NCBI GenBank assembly: GCA_903895855.1
Contig: CAITVN010000221.1
Coordinates: 1-61,189 of the forward strand
Direction of reading: 5' to 3'
DNA: 61,189 nt
DNA from: Oligoflexia bacterium
Lineage (GTDB): Bacteria; Bdellovibrionota; UBA1018
Both the position numbers and the translations under genes were made by a program. Numbering within the stretch: the first letter of the stretch is position 1; each line of letters opens with the position of its first letter. The notes below the pieces were generated by a model. The model made no database searches and was not told where the DNA came from. It saw only the letters and a program-made list of their open reading frames with translations. Shown here in pieces: positions 14,792 through 24,333 of this stretch.

Positions 14792-16732
14792 ATGAAAGCT
14801 TCACACAAAACCATCGCATTGTGGCTGACTATGATTTTGCTTTTTGCTGCGCTTTTTAAAGTTTTTGATCAAGGCGCAAAGGTCACTCAAGAATTGAAAT
14901 TCAGTCAGTTTGTTGAGCTATTGAATCAAAAAAAGGTGAGCGACATCACTTTTAAGTCCGACAATATTATTGTGGGCACTTATAAAGAGGCTCAGGCCGA
15001 TGGTCGAAAAAAATTTGAGACGGTTGGCGATACTGCCAATCCGAAGATCTTTGAGTTACTTGAGAAAAACGGAATCATTCCAAACTACGAAAGAGCCGAG
15101 AAGACTCCGGTTTGGCAGCAGGTTTTGATTTCTTGGTTTCCGGTTCTTTTACTTTTTGTCTTTTTCTTTCTCTTTATGCGTCAAATTCAGGTGGGCGGCG
15201 GCAAAGCCATGTCGTTTGGTAAAAGCAAGGCAAGGCTTCTGAATGAGTCGGGCACGAAGGTTACGTTCAAAGACGTGGCTGGCGGGCAAGAGTCAAAGGC
15301 TGAACTTGAAGAAATTATTGCATTTTTGCGAGAGCCGAAGAAGTTCACGAAACTTGGTGGTCGAATTCCTAAGGGCGTCTTATTGATGGGGCCTCCGGGT
15401 ACTGGTAAGACCTTACTTGCCAGAGCGGTCGCTGGCGAAGCAGGTGTGCCTTTCTTTTCGATTTCGGGATCCGATTTCGTTGAGATGTTTGTCGGTGTGG
15501 GTGCTTCACGCGTCAGAGACTTGTTTGAACAAGGTAAGAAGCATGCGCCTTGTATCGTTTTTATCGACGAAATTGATGCGGTCGGAAGACACCGTGGGGC
15601 GGGACTCGGCGGCGGTCACGACGAGCGAGAACAAACGTTAAATCAACTTCTCGTAGAAATGGATGGATTCGAATCCAATGACGGAGTCATCTTGATTGCA
15701 GCTACGAACCGTCCCGATGTGCTTGATCCGGCGCTTTTGCGTCCAGGTCGTTTTGATCGGCGCGTTGTCGTGTCTCAGCCTGATGTGCGTGGCCGCGAAG
15801 AAATCTTAGTGGTTCATACAAGAAAAACTCCTTTAGCAGGTGACGTAAAACTGAGCGTTATTGCTCGGGGTACTCCGGGATTTTCAGGTGCAGACCTTGA
15901 GAACCTCGTTAACGAAGCCGCATTGATGGCGGCTCGCGGTGATAAAAAATTCTTAGAGATGTCTGATTTTGAAATGGCCAAAGACAAAGTATTGATGGGC
16001 GTTGAGCGCAAGAGTTTGGTTTTGAGTGATAATGAGAAGAAGACGACTGCTTATCACGAAGCCGGCCACACACTGGTTGGAAAATTCTTGCCCGACACCG
16101 ACCCGATTCATAAAGTATCGATCATACCGCGGGGCATGGCTCTAGGCGTGACGGTGACTCTTCCTAATGAAGATCGAATGAACCTTTCGAAAGACAAAGC
16201 CGAGAACAGTATCGCTTTTCTGATGGGGGGGCGAATTGCTGAAGAAATCGTACTCAATCAGAAGACGACCGGTGCCGGAAATGACATTGAGCGAGCGACT
16301 GACCTTGCGAGAAGAATGGTTTGCGAATGGGGCATGAGCGATGTGCTTGGGCCGCTAACGTTCGGGCAAAAAGAAGAGGCTATTTTCTTGGGGCGCGAAA
16401 TCAATCAGCACCGCGATTATAGTGAGCAGACGGCTCAAACTATCGACCGAGAAGTGCGTGACATTGTTGAACGCAATTACCGAAGGGCTCGAGAAATTTT
16501 ACAAAGTAGAGTGGCACTTTTGCACAACTTGGCAGAGGCGCTTTTGGAGTTCGAAACCATTGATGGCGACGAGGTTGAGTTGATTGTTACTGGACAGAAG
16601 ATTGTGCGAAAGCTTCCTCCTTCAAAAGAGACTGGCACCCCGCCTACGGCTACCGCCGCAGTAACTGACCCAGGTCAAACGAATCCATCAGGAACTTCTG
16701 GTGGAACAACCCCTGCGCCGGTGCCTGCCTAG
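14792..16732 (+). CDS. ftsH: ATP-dependent zinc metalloprotease FtsH
   Basis: Two membrane helices (about 7-26 and 110-130) flank a periplasmic segment. The AAA+ domain has Walker A GPPGTGKT at 200-207, Walker B VFIDE at 256-260 and the pore motif [14 protein letters not shown]. The protease domain has HEAGH at 422-426. FtsH is a hexameric inner-membrane protease that removes damaged membrane proteins and regulators such as LpxC. The total of 646 residues is normal; the last ~40 are a Pro/Thr/Gly-rich disordered tail. It is followed 6 bases later by cdaA, so the two are probably co-transcribed. Confidence 0.97.
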   Translation: MKASHKTIALWLTMILLFAALFKVFDQGAKVTQELKFSQFVELLNQKKVSDITFKSDNIIVGTYKEAQADGRKKFETVGDTANPKIFELLEKNGIIPNYERAEKTPVWQQVLISWFPVLLLFVFFFLFMRQIQVGGGKAMSFGKSKARLLNESGTKVTFKDVAGGQESKAELEEIIAFLREPKKFTKLGGRIPKGVLLMGPPGTGKTLLARAVAGEAGVPFFSISGSDFVEMFVGVGASRVRDLFEQGKKHAPCIVFIDEIDAVGRHRGAGLGGGHDEREQTLNQLLVEMDGFESNDGVILIAATNRPDVLDPALLRPGRFDRRVVVSQPDVRGREEILVVHTRKTPLAGDVKLSVIARGTPGFSGADLENLVNEAALMAARGDKKFLEMSDFEMAKDKVLMGVERKSLVLSDNEKKTTAYHEAGHTLVGKFLPDTDPIHKVSIIPRGMALGVTVTLPNEDRMNLSKDKAENSIAFLMGGRIAEEIVLNQKTTGAGNDIERATDLARRMVCEWGMSDVLGPLTFGQKEEAIFLGREINQHRDYSEQTAQTIDREVRDIVERNYRRAREILQSRVALLHNLAEALLEFETIDGDEVELIVTGQKIVRKLPPSKETGTPPTATAAVTDPGQTNPSGTSGGTTPAPVPA

Positions 16733-16738
16733 ACGCCG

Positions 16739-17581
16739 ATGAAAGACTTATTCGCCAACCTTCAATCAAGCATTCGGCTGATCGATTTTCTTGATGTGGG
16801 TATTGTGGCGCTCATTGTTTACCGCGTGCTCTTGTTGATTAAAGGCACGCGCGCAATGCAGATGCTCACCGGGTTGGGTATTCTGGGTATCGGCTTTTTC
16901 GTGTCTTCAGCCATGGAGTTATTCACGACCCATTGGTTGTTGTCGCATTTCTTTGATTACCTCATTTTGATTGTGATCGTGTTGTTTCAAGATGATCTGC
17001 GTCGAGCACTGACTCATGTCGGTAAAAACCCATTTTTCACGGGCTCTGGAATTGAAGAAGAACGTGAGATGGTTGACGAAGTGTCAAGGGCTGCGCTCAG
17101 GCTAGCAAAAGAGCGCATTGGGGCATTGATCGTCATTGAGCGAGAAACCGGATTGAAAAACTTCATCGATACCGGTTCTCGTCTAGACGCCAAAGTGAAC
17201 GCTGATCTTATCTATTCAATTTTTGTAGAAAAATCACCCATTCATGATGGTGCCATCATCATTTCAAACGGTCGCATGAGTGCGGCGGGTTGCTTTTTGC
17301 CTCTTTCAAAAGAGACGACGATTGACAAGAGTTATGGAACCCGACATCGGGCCGCTCTCGGGTTAACCGAAGACACCGACGCGATTGTGGTGTTGGTATC
17401 TGAAGAAGCGGGCGAAGCCCATCTGGTGAAGAATGGTAAACTGACTACTAATTTGACTGAACAAGAGATCAGAAAAAGTCTAGCTACCTTACTCAATCTT
17501 TCACGTGGAGACCGAGGAATTCCGAAAAAATTAAAAGCCTGGATGCAGGTAACTCGTAGAGGGGGCGAGCGAGACCAATGA
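16739..17581 (+). CDS. cdaA: Diadenylate cyclase (c-di-AMP synthase)
   Basis: Three N-terminal membrane helices (within about 15-85: VGIVALIVYRVLLLI, MLTGLGILGIGFFVSSAM, YLILIVIVLFQ) precede a DAC domain. Both catalytic motifs are present: DGA at 170-172 in HDGAIIISNGRMSAAGC, and RHR at 202-204 in GTRHRAALGL. The enzyme joins two ATP into cyclic di-AMP, which controls potassium and osmolyte transport and wall stress. The gene order cdaA-ybbR-glmM here is the same as in Firmicutes, where CdaR and GlmM bind and control CdaA. It ends in an ATGA overlap with ybbR. Confidence 0.95.
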   Translation: MKDLFANLQSSIRLIDFLDVGIVALIVYRVLLLIKGTRAMQMLTGLGILGIGFFVSSAMELFTTHWLLSHFFDYLILIVIVLFQDDLRRALTHVGKNPFFTGSGIEEEREMVDEVSRAALRLAKERIGALIVIERETGLKNFIDTGSRLDAKVNADLIYSIFVEKSPIHDGAIIISNGRMSAAGCFLPLSKETTIDKSYGTRHRAALGLTEDTDAIVVLVSEEAGEAHLVKNGKLTTNLTEQEIRKSLATLLNLSRGDRGIPKKLKAWMQVTRRGGERDQ

Positions 17582-18495
17582 TGAGTTCTGATCGCGCGGC
17601 TCAATTGATTTTAGCTAATCTAGGCACCAAGGTGATCTCAGTGGTCATCGCTTTTGTGCTTTGGGGAGTGGTTTTGGGTTCTCGAAATGTCGAAGTCACC
17701 AAAGAGGTTGCCCTTGAGGTGGTGACTTCGGCCGATGTGGTGCCGTCGAATGAAGTTCCCGAAAAAGTGTCGTTTAGGTTGTCGGGGCCAAAAGCTTTTC
17801 TTCGAGCGATTATTGATCGTCGAGATGATCCGATTGTGGTTAACTTAGTAGGGGCTAAACCTGGCGCTGTCACCTATCGGTTTTTTTCAGACAATATTCG
17901 TCTACCGATCGGTGTAAAAGTGCAGTCGATCAACCCGAATGCGATCTTAGTGAAGCTTGAAGCCGTGAAGAAAAAAGAAATTCCTTTGAGAGTTGAAACC
18001 CGAGGTGTGCTTGCTGAAGGTTTTCAAATTGCGAAGATAGAGGTTAATCCGCCGTTTGTTCGAGTTAAAGGCGCTGAAAGTCGAATTGAATCGTTTGCAG
18101 AAGTTCATTCAATGCCGATCGATGTATCAGGTTTGAAATCAACCATCGAACGAGAAGTTGTGGTCGATATTAACAAATGGAACTTAGCGCTCGATGGGGC
18201 TTCGCCCAAAGTTAAGATTACCGTTGAACCCATAACGTCCAATTTTCGGATCAAGAACGTTGATATTCGGGTCATGGCCAATGGGGTAGTTAATTTTGAA
18301 CCCAAAGTGCTTCAAGTACATGTTCGAATGGCCAAGTCTGACGGTAAATCAATTGATCGCTCGCAAGTTTACGCTTTGATTGATGTGAGAGACAAAACTA
18401 AAGGATCTTATCAGATGGTTCCAAAAATCATTGTCCCACCCGACATGACGGTGATAAAGACAATTCCGGAGTCTCTTAAAGTCGAATTAAAATAG
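17578..18495 (+). CDS. ybbR: YbbR-domain protein, regulator of CdaA
   Basis: One N-terminal membrane anchor (about 10-30, LGTKVISVVIAFVLWGVVLG) is followed by an extracytoplasmic region of about three repeated YbbR-type beta domains, each with VxVxGAESRIE- or PxxVxV-like strands. In Bacillus the homologue CdaR binds CdaA in the membrane and tunes c-di-AMP output. The start overlaps the cdaA stop (ATGATGAG); the second ATG at 17581 would also serve. It has 305 residues against more than 480 for B. subtilis CdaR, so it has fewer repeats. Confidence 0.88.
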   Translation: MMSSDRAAQLILANLGTKVISVVIAFVLWGVVLGSRNVEVTKEVALEVVTSADVVPSNEVPEKVSFRLSGPKAFLRAIIDRRDDPIVVNLVGAKPGAVTYRFFSDNIRLPIGVKVQSINPNAILVKLEAVKKKEIPLRVETRGVLAEGFQIAKIEVNPPFVRVKGAESRIESFAEVHSMPIDVSGLKSTIEREVVVDINKWNLALDGASPKVKITVEPITSNFRIKNVDIRVMANGVVNFEPKVLQVHVRMAKSDGKSIDRSQVYALIDVRDKTKGSYQMVPKIIVPPDMTVIKTIPESLKVELK

Positions 18496-18510
18496 GTGGT
18501 AAAACCGGTT

Positions 18511-19923
18511 ATGGGAAAACTATTTGGAACCGATGGCATTCGCGGAGTAGCGAATAATTATCCGATGACATCAGAAATCGCAATGGCAGTGGGCAGGGCG
18601 ATTGCTCATGTTTTGCAGTCTGGTCTCATTCAAAAAAATCGTTTGAGCTTGCCCGTTGGTTTGAAACCTTTAGAGGGTGGTGGTGGCGTTCGACGTGCTT
18701 CAGTTGTCATCGGTAAAGACACTCGCTTGAGCGGTTACATGTTAGAACAAGCTCTCGCCTCTGGAATCTGTTCAATGGGTGCCGACGTCACGTTTATCGG
18801 TCCTGTGCCTACTCCTGGCGTTGCCTTCATCACCCAGAGCATGAGAGCCGATGCCGGAATCATGATATCGGCGTCTCATAACCCTTATCAAGACAACGGA
18901 ATTAAGATCTTTTCGGCCGATGGCTACAAGCTTCCTGATGAGATCGAGAATGAAATCGAACGAATGGTTTTATCAAAAGAGCTCGATAATATTCGTCCTA
19001 CTGCTGATTTGATTGGTAAAGCCAAGCGAATCGACGACGTTTTAGGCCGCTATTTGGTCTTTTTAAAATCTCTTTTTCCGAAAGACAAAGACTTACTGGG
19101 GTATCGGGTCGCTCTAGATTGTGCCAACGGAGCTGCCTACAAGGTCGCGCCATTAGTGTTTGAAGAGCTTGGGGCTGACGTAATTCGGCGTGCAGTTTCG
19201 CCCAACGGACTCAATATTAACGATAACTGTGGCGCACTTTATCCAGAACAGGTAGCGGCGACGACTCGCGAGTATCGCGCTGATATCGGTATCGCTTTAG
19301 ATGGTGACGGCGATCGTTGTATTTTGTCTGATGAGAACGGCGAAATTGTTGATGGTGACCAGATTATAGGCCTTTGTGCTCTTCAAATGAAGGCTGAGGG
19401 TAAGCTTGAGCGTTCAACCGTGGTGACGACTCCGATGTCGAATCTTGGGTTAGAACACACTTTAGCAAAACACGGCATCAAGATGGTGCGTGCAAAAGTG
19501 GGCGATCGTTATGTCGTCGACATGATGAGAAAAGAAAATTTCACTCTGGGCGGCGAACAGTCTGGGCACATTGTTTTTCTCGAACAGTCAACAACAGGTG
19601 ATGGCATTGTCGCTGGGTTGAAAGTTCTAGAAGCGATGAGACGCACCGGAAAAACTCTGAGCGAATTGAAAAAAGAAATCGTGCTTTACCCCCAAGTTAG
19701 GCAAGATGTGAGAATTCAAAAACGCGAACCGTTAGAGTCTCTTGCTAATGTACAAGAGAAAATCAAAGTGGCTGAAAAGGCGCTCGGTGATCAAGGCCGA
19801 GTTTTTGTGCGACTTTCAGGCACAGAGCCGCTGGCTCGCGTGATGCTAGAAGGATTAGATCGAAATCTCATTGATTTTCACGCGCTTGAAATCGCAAAAG
19901 CGATTAGAGAAAAATTAGGATAA
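18511..19923 (+). CDS. glmM: Phosphoglucosamine mutase
   Basis: The ATG at 18511 gives the family's standard opening MGKLFGTDGIRGVAN; a GTG five codons earlier is a weaker choice. The active-site loop ISASHNP contains the phosphorylated Ser (residue 122), the metal loop is DGDGDRC, and the sugar loop is GGEQSGHIVF. It converts glucosamine-6-phosphate to glucosamine-1-phosphate for UDP-GlcNAc, peptidoglycan and LPS synthesis. There is an insertion of roughly 15-20 residues before the active site (LPVGLKPLEGGGGVRR), so the protein is longer (470) than E. coli GlmM (445). The cdaA-ybbR-glmM set is intact. Confidence 0.96.
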   Translation: MGKLFGTDGIRGVANNYPMTSEIAMAVGRAIAHVLQSGLIQKNRLSLPVGLKPLEGGGGVRRASVVIGKDTRLSGYMLEQALASGICSMGADVTFIGPVPTPGVAFITQSMRADAGIMISASHNPYQDNGIKIFSADGYKLPDEIENEIERMVLSKELDNIRPTADLIGKAKRIDDVLGRYLVFLKSLFPKDKDLLGYRVALDCANGAAYKVAPLVFEELGADVIRRAVSPNGLNINDNCGALYPEQVAATTREYRADIGIALDGDGDRCILSDENGEIVDGDQIIGLCALQMKAEGKLERSTVVTTPMSNLGLEHTLAKHGIKMVRAKVGDRYVVDMMRKENFTLGGEQSGHIVFLEQSTTGDGIVAGLKVLEAMRRTGKTLSELKKEIVLYPQVRQDVRIQKREPLESLANVQEKIKVAEKALGDQGRVFVRLSGTEPLARVMLEGLDRNLIDFHALEIAKAIREKLG

Positions 19924-19939
19924 ACACTGAGGTTGAAGC

Positions 19940-20713
19940 ATGAATTTTCCAAGATTGGGCATCAATATTGATCATGTGGCGACTCTGAGACAGTTGCGGC
20001 ATACCCCTTATCCAAAAATTGTCGACATAGCAAAGCGAGTTGAGTTGGCTGGGGCACATCAGATCACAGTGCATCTGCGTGAAGATCGGCGGCACATTCA
20101 AGATCAAGATGTGAAAGATTTGCGGGCGCAATTAGTCGTGCCTTTGAATCTAGAAATGGCTGTCACCGCTTCGATGGTGAAGTTTGCAAAAAAAATCATT
20201 CCTGATTGGGCCTGCTTTGTTCCAGAAAAACGCCAAGAACTCACAACCGAAGGTGGGTTAGATGTCAAGAAAGCGATTCGAAACGTCGCTAAGGCGATCG
20301 AGGCGTTAAAGAAAGATTCGATTAGAGTGAGTTTATTCATTGAGCCCAGTCTCGCGACGGTTAAGCTCAGTCACAAACTGGGTGCTGATGCTGTCGAGCT
20401 TCACACCGGCCGATTTGCAGAGCTCACTCAGATGAATTCGAGCCCAGGGTTGAAGAAAAAAATCGAAGCTGAACGAAAACGCGTCATCGAGGCTGCTACC
20501 TTGGCTTCTGAGTTGGGGCTTCATGTTCATGCCGGGCACGGATTAGATTACGAAAATGTTCGCTTGTTAGCGTTTGAAACAAGGCAGGGGGCTAATCCAG
20601 GGCTGCCACTTTTCGAAGAATTCAATATCGGGCATTCAATCATCTGTAGGGCTGTAGAAGTCGGTATCGAACAAGCCGTTCACGAAATGGCTTCAGCGAT
20701 TCAAGCTCCGTGA
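19940..20713 (+). CDS. pdxJ: Pyridoxine 5'-phosphate synthase
   Basis: The opening GINIDHVATLRQLR, then HLREDRRHIQDQDV, LNLEMAVT, VPEKRQELTTEGGLDV and VHAGHGLDYENV are the PdxJ signature regions and carry the catalytic His and Glu residues. PdxJ condenses 1-deoxyxylulose-5-phosphate with 3-amino-2-oxopropyl phosphate to make pyridoxine phosphate, the last ring-forming step of the DXP-dependent vitamin B6 pathway. At 257 residues it is slightly longer than usual (about 243). It lies 16 bases after glmM and 22 bases before nnr, probably in one operon. Confidence 0.96.
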   Translation: MNFPRLGINIDHVATLRQLRHTPYPKIVDIAKRVELAGAHQITVHLREDRRHIQDQDVKDLRAQLVVPLNLEMAVTASMVKFAKKIIPDWACFVPEKRQELTTEGGLDVKKAIRNVAKAIEALKKDSIRVSLFIEPSLATVKLSHKLGADAVELHTGRFAELTQMNSSPGLKKKIEAERKRVIEAATLASELGLHVHAGHGLDYENVRLLAFETRQGANPGLPLFEEFNIGHSIICRAVEVGIEQAVHEMASAIQAP

Positions 20714-20735
20714 AATCACGAGAAAGAGGTCACCA

Positions 20736-22343
20736 GTGCTAAGTTCAACCCAACACATTAGAATTTGTTCAGGTTCTGAAATGAGGGCGATCGATGAGAT
20801 GGCCGAAAAAGAATACCTCATCGATGCTAACTTGCTGATGGAAAATGCCGGTAGGGCAGCGGCTACCGTGCTTCTTGACACTTATCCGCACGCTGGGCAC
20901 ACGACTGAAGTTTTAGTTTTTGCAGGGCTTGGTAACAACGCGGGTGACGCTTTCGTAACAGCCAGACGTTTACTGTGCTTAGATCGTCGAGTGAGGGTTT
21001 TTCATCTAGAAAATGAAGAGCGGTATAAGGGCCCAGTATTGCATAATTTTAGGATATTAAAAAAACTCAAAGCCAAGATGACTCGCCTAGAAACCATTGG
21101 GCATCTCGATGATTTTTTTCGCAGTTCGCCTGGGCCCTACACGATTATTGATGGTATTTTTGGCACCGGTTTGAAAGGTAACCTAGAGGGCATTTTTTTT
21201 GATGTGGTTGAAGCCATCAACCGCTTAAAGTGTGAAGAAGTGCTGGCCCTTGATATTCCGAGCGGCGTGAGTGGCGACACTGGCGCGATTCGGGGCACTT
21301 CAATTCAAGCTTCGCTGACGGTGTCGTTTGGGTTTCCGAAGTTGGGTCACTTTTTGCCTCCGGGCGCGAGCCGCCGCGGTAAGTTGACCAATATTGATAT
21401 TTCGCTACCTTCACGATTTAAAAAAGAAGGCGACAAATTTTTGCTGATTCGCGCCCCCTTGGCGCGCTTACTCACTGATCGTGATCGGTACGGGCATAAG
21501 AACTCGTTCGGTCACACGCTGCTGATTGGTGGAGCTCCAGGACGTGTGGGTGCGATTTCAATGGCAGCCGCCGCTTGTCAGCGCATGGGCACAGGGCTCA
21601 CAACCGTAGCGACCTGGGAAGATTCATTCGATTTGCTTTCTCACAAGCTTTCAGATGAGTCGATGGCAGTGAGACTGAAGCTCTCAGGGGCTGAGTATGA
21701 GGGGTATAAGAAGGCGCTTCCGTCGTATTCAAGTATTGTGGTGGGGCCAGGGTTGGGTATGCGGCCCGACGCCAAGGCCGTGTTAGAAGAGTTATTTAAA
21801 ACGTATCAAGGGGCATTAGTGCTTGATGCCGACGCCCTTAACTTAGTTGCAGACCATAAGCTTCACGGTTTGCTGCAAGCGCGAGTCGGCGAAACCATCT
21901 TAACTCCGCACCCGGGCGAGATGGCGAGGCTTCTAGGCAAGAAGAAATCTGAAATCATGGAAGATCCGATTGGATCGCTAAAAGAAGCCGTCGAAAAAAC
22001 TCACAGCACGGTCTTATTAAAGGGCGCAGCGACACTCATGGCTTCGACTAATGGTGTTTTATTTCTCAACCATTATCCGAATGATGGTATGGCGACCGCC
22101 GGTAGTGGTGACGTGTTAGCCGGAATTATCGGCGGCTTGGTGGGGCAGGGTATTCACGCATTTTCAGCAACCCAGTTAGGGGTTTACTTGCACAGTCTCG
22201 CGGGCGATTTTGCGGCTCGTGAGCTTGGGCATCGAAGCATGACGGCACCTGATATTGTATCAAATATTTCAAAGGCGATAAAAGAGTTATCACATGCATC
22301 AGAAAAAATGGAACCCGTTGAGTTCAGAGCTCAACTGCTCTGA
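20736..22343 (+). CDS. nnr: Bifunctional NAD(P)HX epimerase/dehydratase
   Basis: It starts at GTG 20736 with AGAAAGAGG upstream. The N-terminal YjeF_N domain (~10-220) has MRAIDEMAE, LMENAGRAAA and GLGNNAGDAFVTARRL, the epimerase. The C-terminal ribokinase-like domain (~240-520) has GHTLLIGGAPGRVGAISMAA, VVGPGLGM, LTPHPGEMARLLG and GSGDVLAGIIGGLVGQG, the ADP/ATP-dependent dehydratase. Together they repair hydrated NADH and NADPH. The fusion and length (535) are standard in bacteria. The 3' end overlaps tsaE by 50 bases; the nnr-tsaE pairing is common. Confidence 0.94.
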   Translation: MLSSTQHIRICSGSEMRAIDEMAEKEYLIDANLLMENAGRAAATVLLDTYPHAGHTTEVLVFAGLGNNAGDAFVTARRLLCLDRRVRVFHLENEERYKGPVLHNFRILKKLKAKMTRLETIGHLDDFFRSSPGPYTIIDGIFGTGLKGNLEGIFFDVVEAINRLKCEEVLALDIPSGVSGDTGAIRGTSIQASLTVSFGFPKLGHFLPPGASRRGKLTNIDISLPSRFKKEGDKFLLIRAPLARLLTDRDRYGHKNSFGHTLLIGGAPGRVGAISMAAAACQRMGTGLTTVATWEDSFDLLSHKLSDESMAVRLKLSGAEYEGYKKALPSYSSIVVGPGLGMRPDAKAVLEELFKTYQGALVLDADALNLVADHKLHGLLQARVGETILTPHPGEMARLLGKKKSEIMEDPIGSLKEAVEKTHSTVLLKGAATLMASTNGVLFLNHYPNDGMATAGSGDVLAGIIGGLVGQGIHAFSATQLGVYLHSLAGDFAARELGHRSMTAPDIVSNISKAIKELSHASEKMEPVEFRAQLL

Positions 22344-22812
22344 GTCAAAATTACAAAATTTTGCCTCTAAAATTTTAACTGAAGAGTTGGGGTGTTTTTC
22401 GAAAAAACGCCGGTACTCGCGCGTTTGGGTTTTACTCGAGGGGCCGCTCGGCGCGGGCAAGAGTCGTTTAGTTTCTGAGTTTTTGTCAGAGCTTCGCATT
22501 GAACGTCCGGCGCAGGGTAGCCCGACGTTTGCGCTCATGCACCAGTATTCGTGTGCGGCTTTTCAAACTGTGATTCACGCCGACCTTTACCGCATTGAAC
22601 GTGAGCGCGAGCTTGAAGACATTGGTTTTTGGGAGCTCGCGTCTGAAGAAAATACTCTGTGCTTGATTGAGTGGAGTGACCGGGTGCCCGAATTATTTCA
22701 AGGTCTGAGTCGAATGCTCGCCCCTTCGACGGCCTTGATTAAAATCGAATTAGCCTTGGCTTCGTCGGGCGATCAGAATCGGCGCGACTTGCGGGCGAGT
22801 CGTTGGGGTTGA
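22294..22812 (+). CDS. tsaE: tRNA threonylcarbamoyladenosine biosynthesis ATPase TsaE
   Basis: Walker A EGPLGAGKSRL, the family motif GSPTFALMHQY, HADLYRIERERELEDIGFWEL and IEWSDRVPE identify TsaE. It binds the TsaB/TsaD pair and hydrolyses ATP to drive the t6A37 modification cycle of ANN-reading tRNAs. The start lies 50 bases inside nnr, so translation is coupled. At 172 residues it is a little longer than the usual ~155, the extra being a Ser/Arg-rich tail. The MtaB gene at 31138 further modifies t6A, so this window holds two steps on the same base. Confidence 0.94.
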   Translation: MHQKKWNPLSSELNCSESKLQNFASKILTEELGCFSKKRRYSRVWVLLEGPLGAGKSRLVSEFLSELRIERPAQGSPTFALMHQYSCAAFQTVIHADLYRIERERELEDIGFWELASEENTLCLIEWSDRVPELFQGLSRMLAPSTALIKIELALASSGDQNRRDLRASRWG

Positions 22813-22887
22813 GGTTTAATATTCAGTCTGAGGCTCATTTTTGAATACTAGTTGCAATTTTGTCGGTCAGGCGCATAATTAAAATCA

Positions 22888-24099
22888 GTGGCACACGATC
22901 GACCCAGACAAATGGCAGAGCTTTTTCGAAAACTGGTGGCCTTTAGTCCGGTGGTCGGAGTTTTTGGACATCGGCAAGTAGGTAAAACCACCTACTGTGG
23001 CTCCCTTTCTGGCACGTATTACACTTTAGATGATCGCGAAACACGCCTGAACATTTCTCGTGATCCGAAGGCGTTTGTGACGTCAGCGGCGAAGCTGCCC
23101 TTGGTTCTTGATGAATGCCAAATTGAGCCCGAATTGTTTCCTGCCATTAAAGAACGGGTTCGAACGCATAAGAGGCCTGGACAGTTTGTTTTGACGGGTT
23201 CAGTTCGTTTTACCAGTCGAAAGGCCATTCGAGAGTCGCTTGCGGGAAGAATGGTGGCGCTTGAGATGTTTCCGCTCATTCTTTCAGAATTAATGAATGA
23301 GCCTTTGCCTGATGTACTCCCTCAATTGTTAGGTGCAACGATATTTTCTCAGTCGCACTTAGAGTTATTAAAGAAGGGCAATGCACTCACTCAAACTCAA
23401 AAAGTGCTAGAAAAATACTTACTAAACGGGGGGCTTCCGGGGTTGTGTTTTCTGAGACAAGAGCGGCTCCGTGAGGAGGGGCTATTTGCCTTGCATGATC
23501 TGATTTTGGACCGTGATTTGCGGCTAGTGGTTGAGACCCGACTTTCATTTGAAACTTTGCGTAGCTGGCTGCGTTTGATCGCTGCCAACACATGGGAGCC
23601 CTACAATGCAGCCGCAATAAAAAGAGCGATAGGGCTCTCTCATCAAACTCAGAAGTCTTTGCTGTATGCCTTGGAGTCGATCTTTCTTATACGGAGGTTG
23701 CCGATAATGGGGAGAGCGGGCGAAATTATTCTCTTAGAAGATCAATACGAAGAGTTATTGCTTTCTAAGGGAAAACTGGGGCGCTCCTCACAGATTTTAT
23801 CGGCTGTTTTTAGAAATATACGCGCACAGTTTTTGTATCGTCTCGGAGAAAAAGCCAGGTTTGAATCCTATTGGACCCGCTCAGGAGCAAGGATCCCTTT
23901 AGTGGTACGAACTGACGCCGGTGTATTGGGCATTAGTGTGATCGTTGGAGAAAAACCAACTCTTTCGCAACGTAGGGCCGCAGAGAGTTTTCTGAGGCAT
24001 GAGACACAAGGTAAAGTCATGTTTGTTGCTGATCAGCCTTTGGCTTCAGAAATCATAGATCCCAGAATTCTCATTTGTCCCGTTGCTTCTATCTTGTAG
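22888..24099 (+). CDS. ATP-binding protein, AAA_14 plus DUF4143
   Basis: A GTG at 22888 or ATG at 22912 can start it. Walker A GHRQVGKTT (27-35), Walker B LVLDECQ (72-78) and the sensor-like LTGSVRF identify the AAA_14 domain. The second half (LNGGLPG, LHDLILDRDL, LRLIAANTWEPYN, LLYALESIFLIRRLP) is DUF4143, with a final nuclease-like beta region (FESYWTRSGARIPLVV). These ATPases are widespread, patchily distributed and of unknown role. Here the gene stands between the conserved tsaE and a broken ABC gene, which suggests a recent insertion or rearrangement. Confidence 0.82.
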   Translation: MAHDRPRQMAELFRKLVAFSPVVGVFGHRQVGKTTYCGSLSGTYYTLDDRETRLNISRDPKAFVTSAAKLPLVLDECQIEPELFPAIKERVRTHKRPGQFVLTGSVRFTSRKAIRESLAGRMVALEMFPLILSELMNEPLPDVLPQLLGATIFSQSHLELLKKGNALTQTQKVLEKYLLNGGLPGLCFLRQERLREEGLFALHDLILDRDLRLVVETRLSFETLRSWLRLIAANTWEPYNAAAIKRAIGLSHQTQKSLLYALESIFLIRRLPIMGRAGEIILLEDQYEELLLSKGKLGRSSQILSAVFRNIRAQFLYRLGEKARFESYWTRSGARIPLVVRTDAGVLGISVIVGEKPTLSQRRAAESFLRHETQGKVMFVADQPLASEIIDPRILICPVASIL

Positions 24100-24105
24100 G
24101 CTCGT

Positions 24106-24330
24106 CTATTTCACGGCTACATTAAGAAGCTTCGCGGCGAGAGCTTTTCGCTCATTTGACCAATGTTTGACGTCTTTTGACTTACCGGCTCCGTTACGCC
24201 CAAGAAGAGCATAAAATTTTCAGGGAGCAAGCGAAAGCGAGATCTGATCTAAAACCTTCTGCGCGCCGTAAGCTTTAGAAATGCGGTCTAAGCGAACACT
24301 CATTTCTGAAGCGATTTCATTTACTAACAT
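24106..24330 (-). pseudogene. ABC-transporter ATP-binding protein, truncated and with a nonsense codon
   Basis: From ATG 24330 leftward the frame reads MSVRLDRISKAYGAQKVLDQ-ISLSLAP (residues 10-36), then TGA at 24222-24220, then KFYALLGRNGAGKS, a clear ABC N-terminus with Walker A. The stop stands where most family members have the Gly of PG(K/E)F; a single G to T change of GGA would produce it. After Walker A Ser (about 24178) similarity ends abruptly and an unrelated tail runs to TAG at 24106. No Walker B or signature motif remains. The start lies 3 bases beyond the stop of the next gene on this strand, so it was once part of that operon. The deletion joint is near the end of the DUF4143 gene. 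Confidence 0.85.
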
Positions 24331-24333
24331 GGC

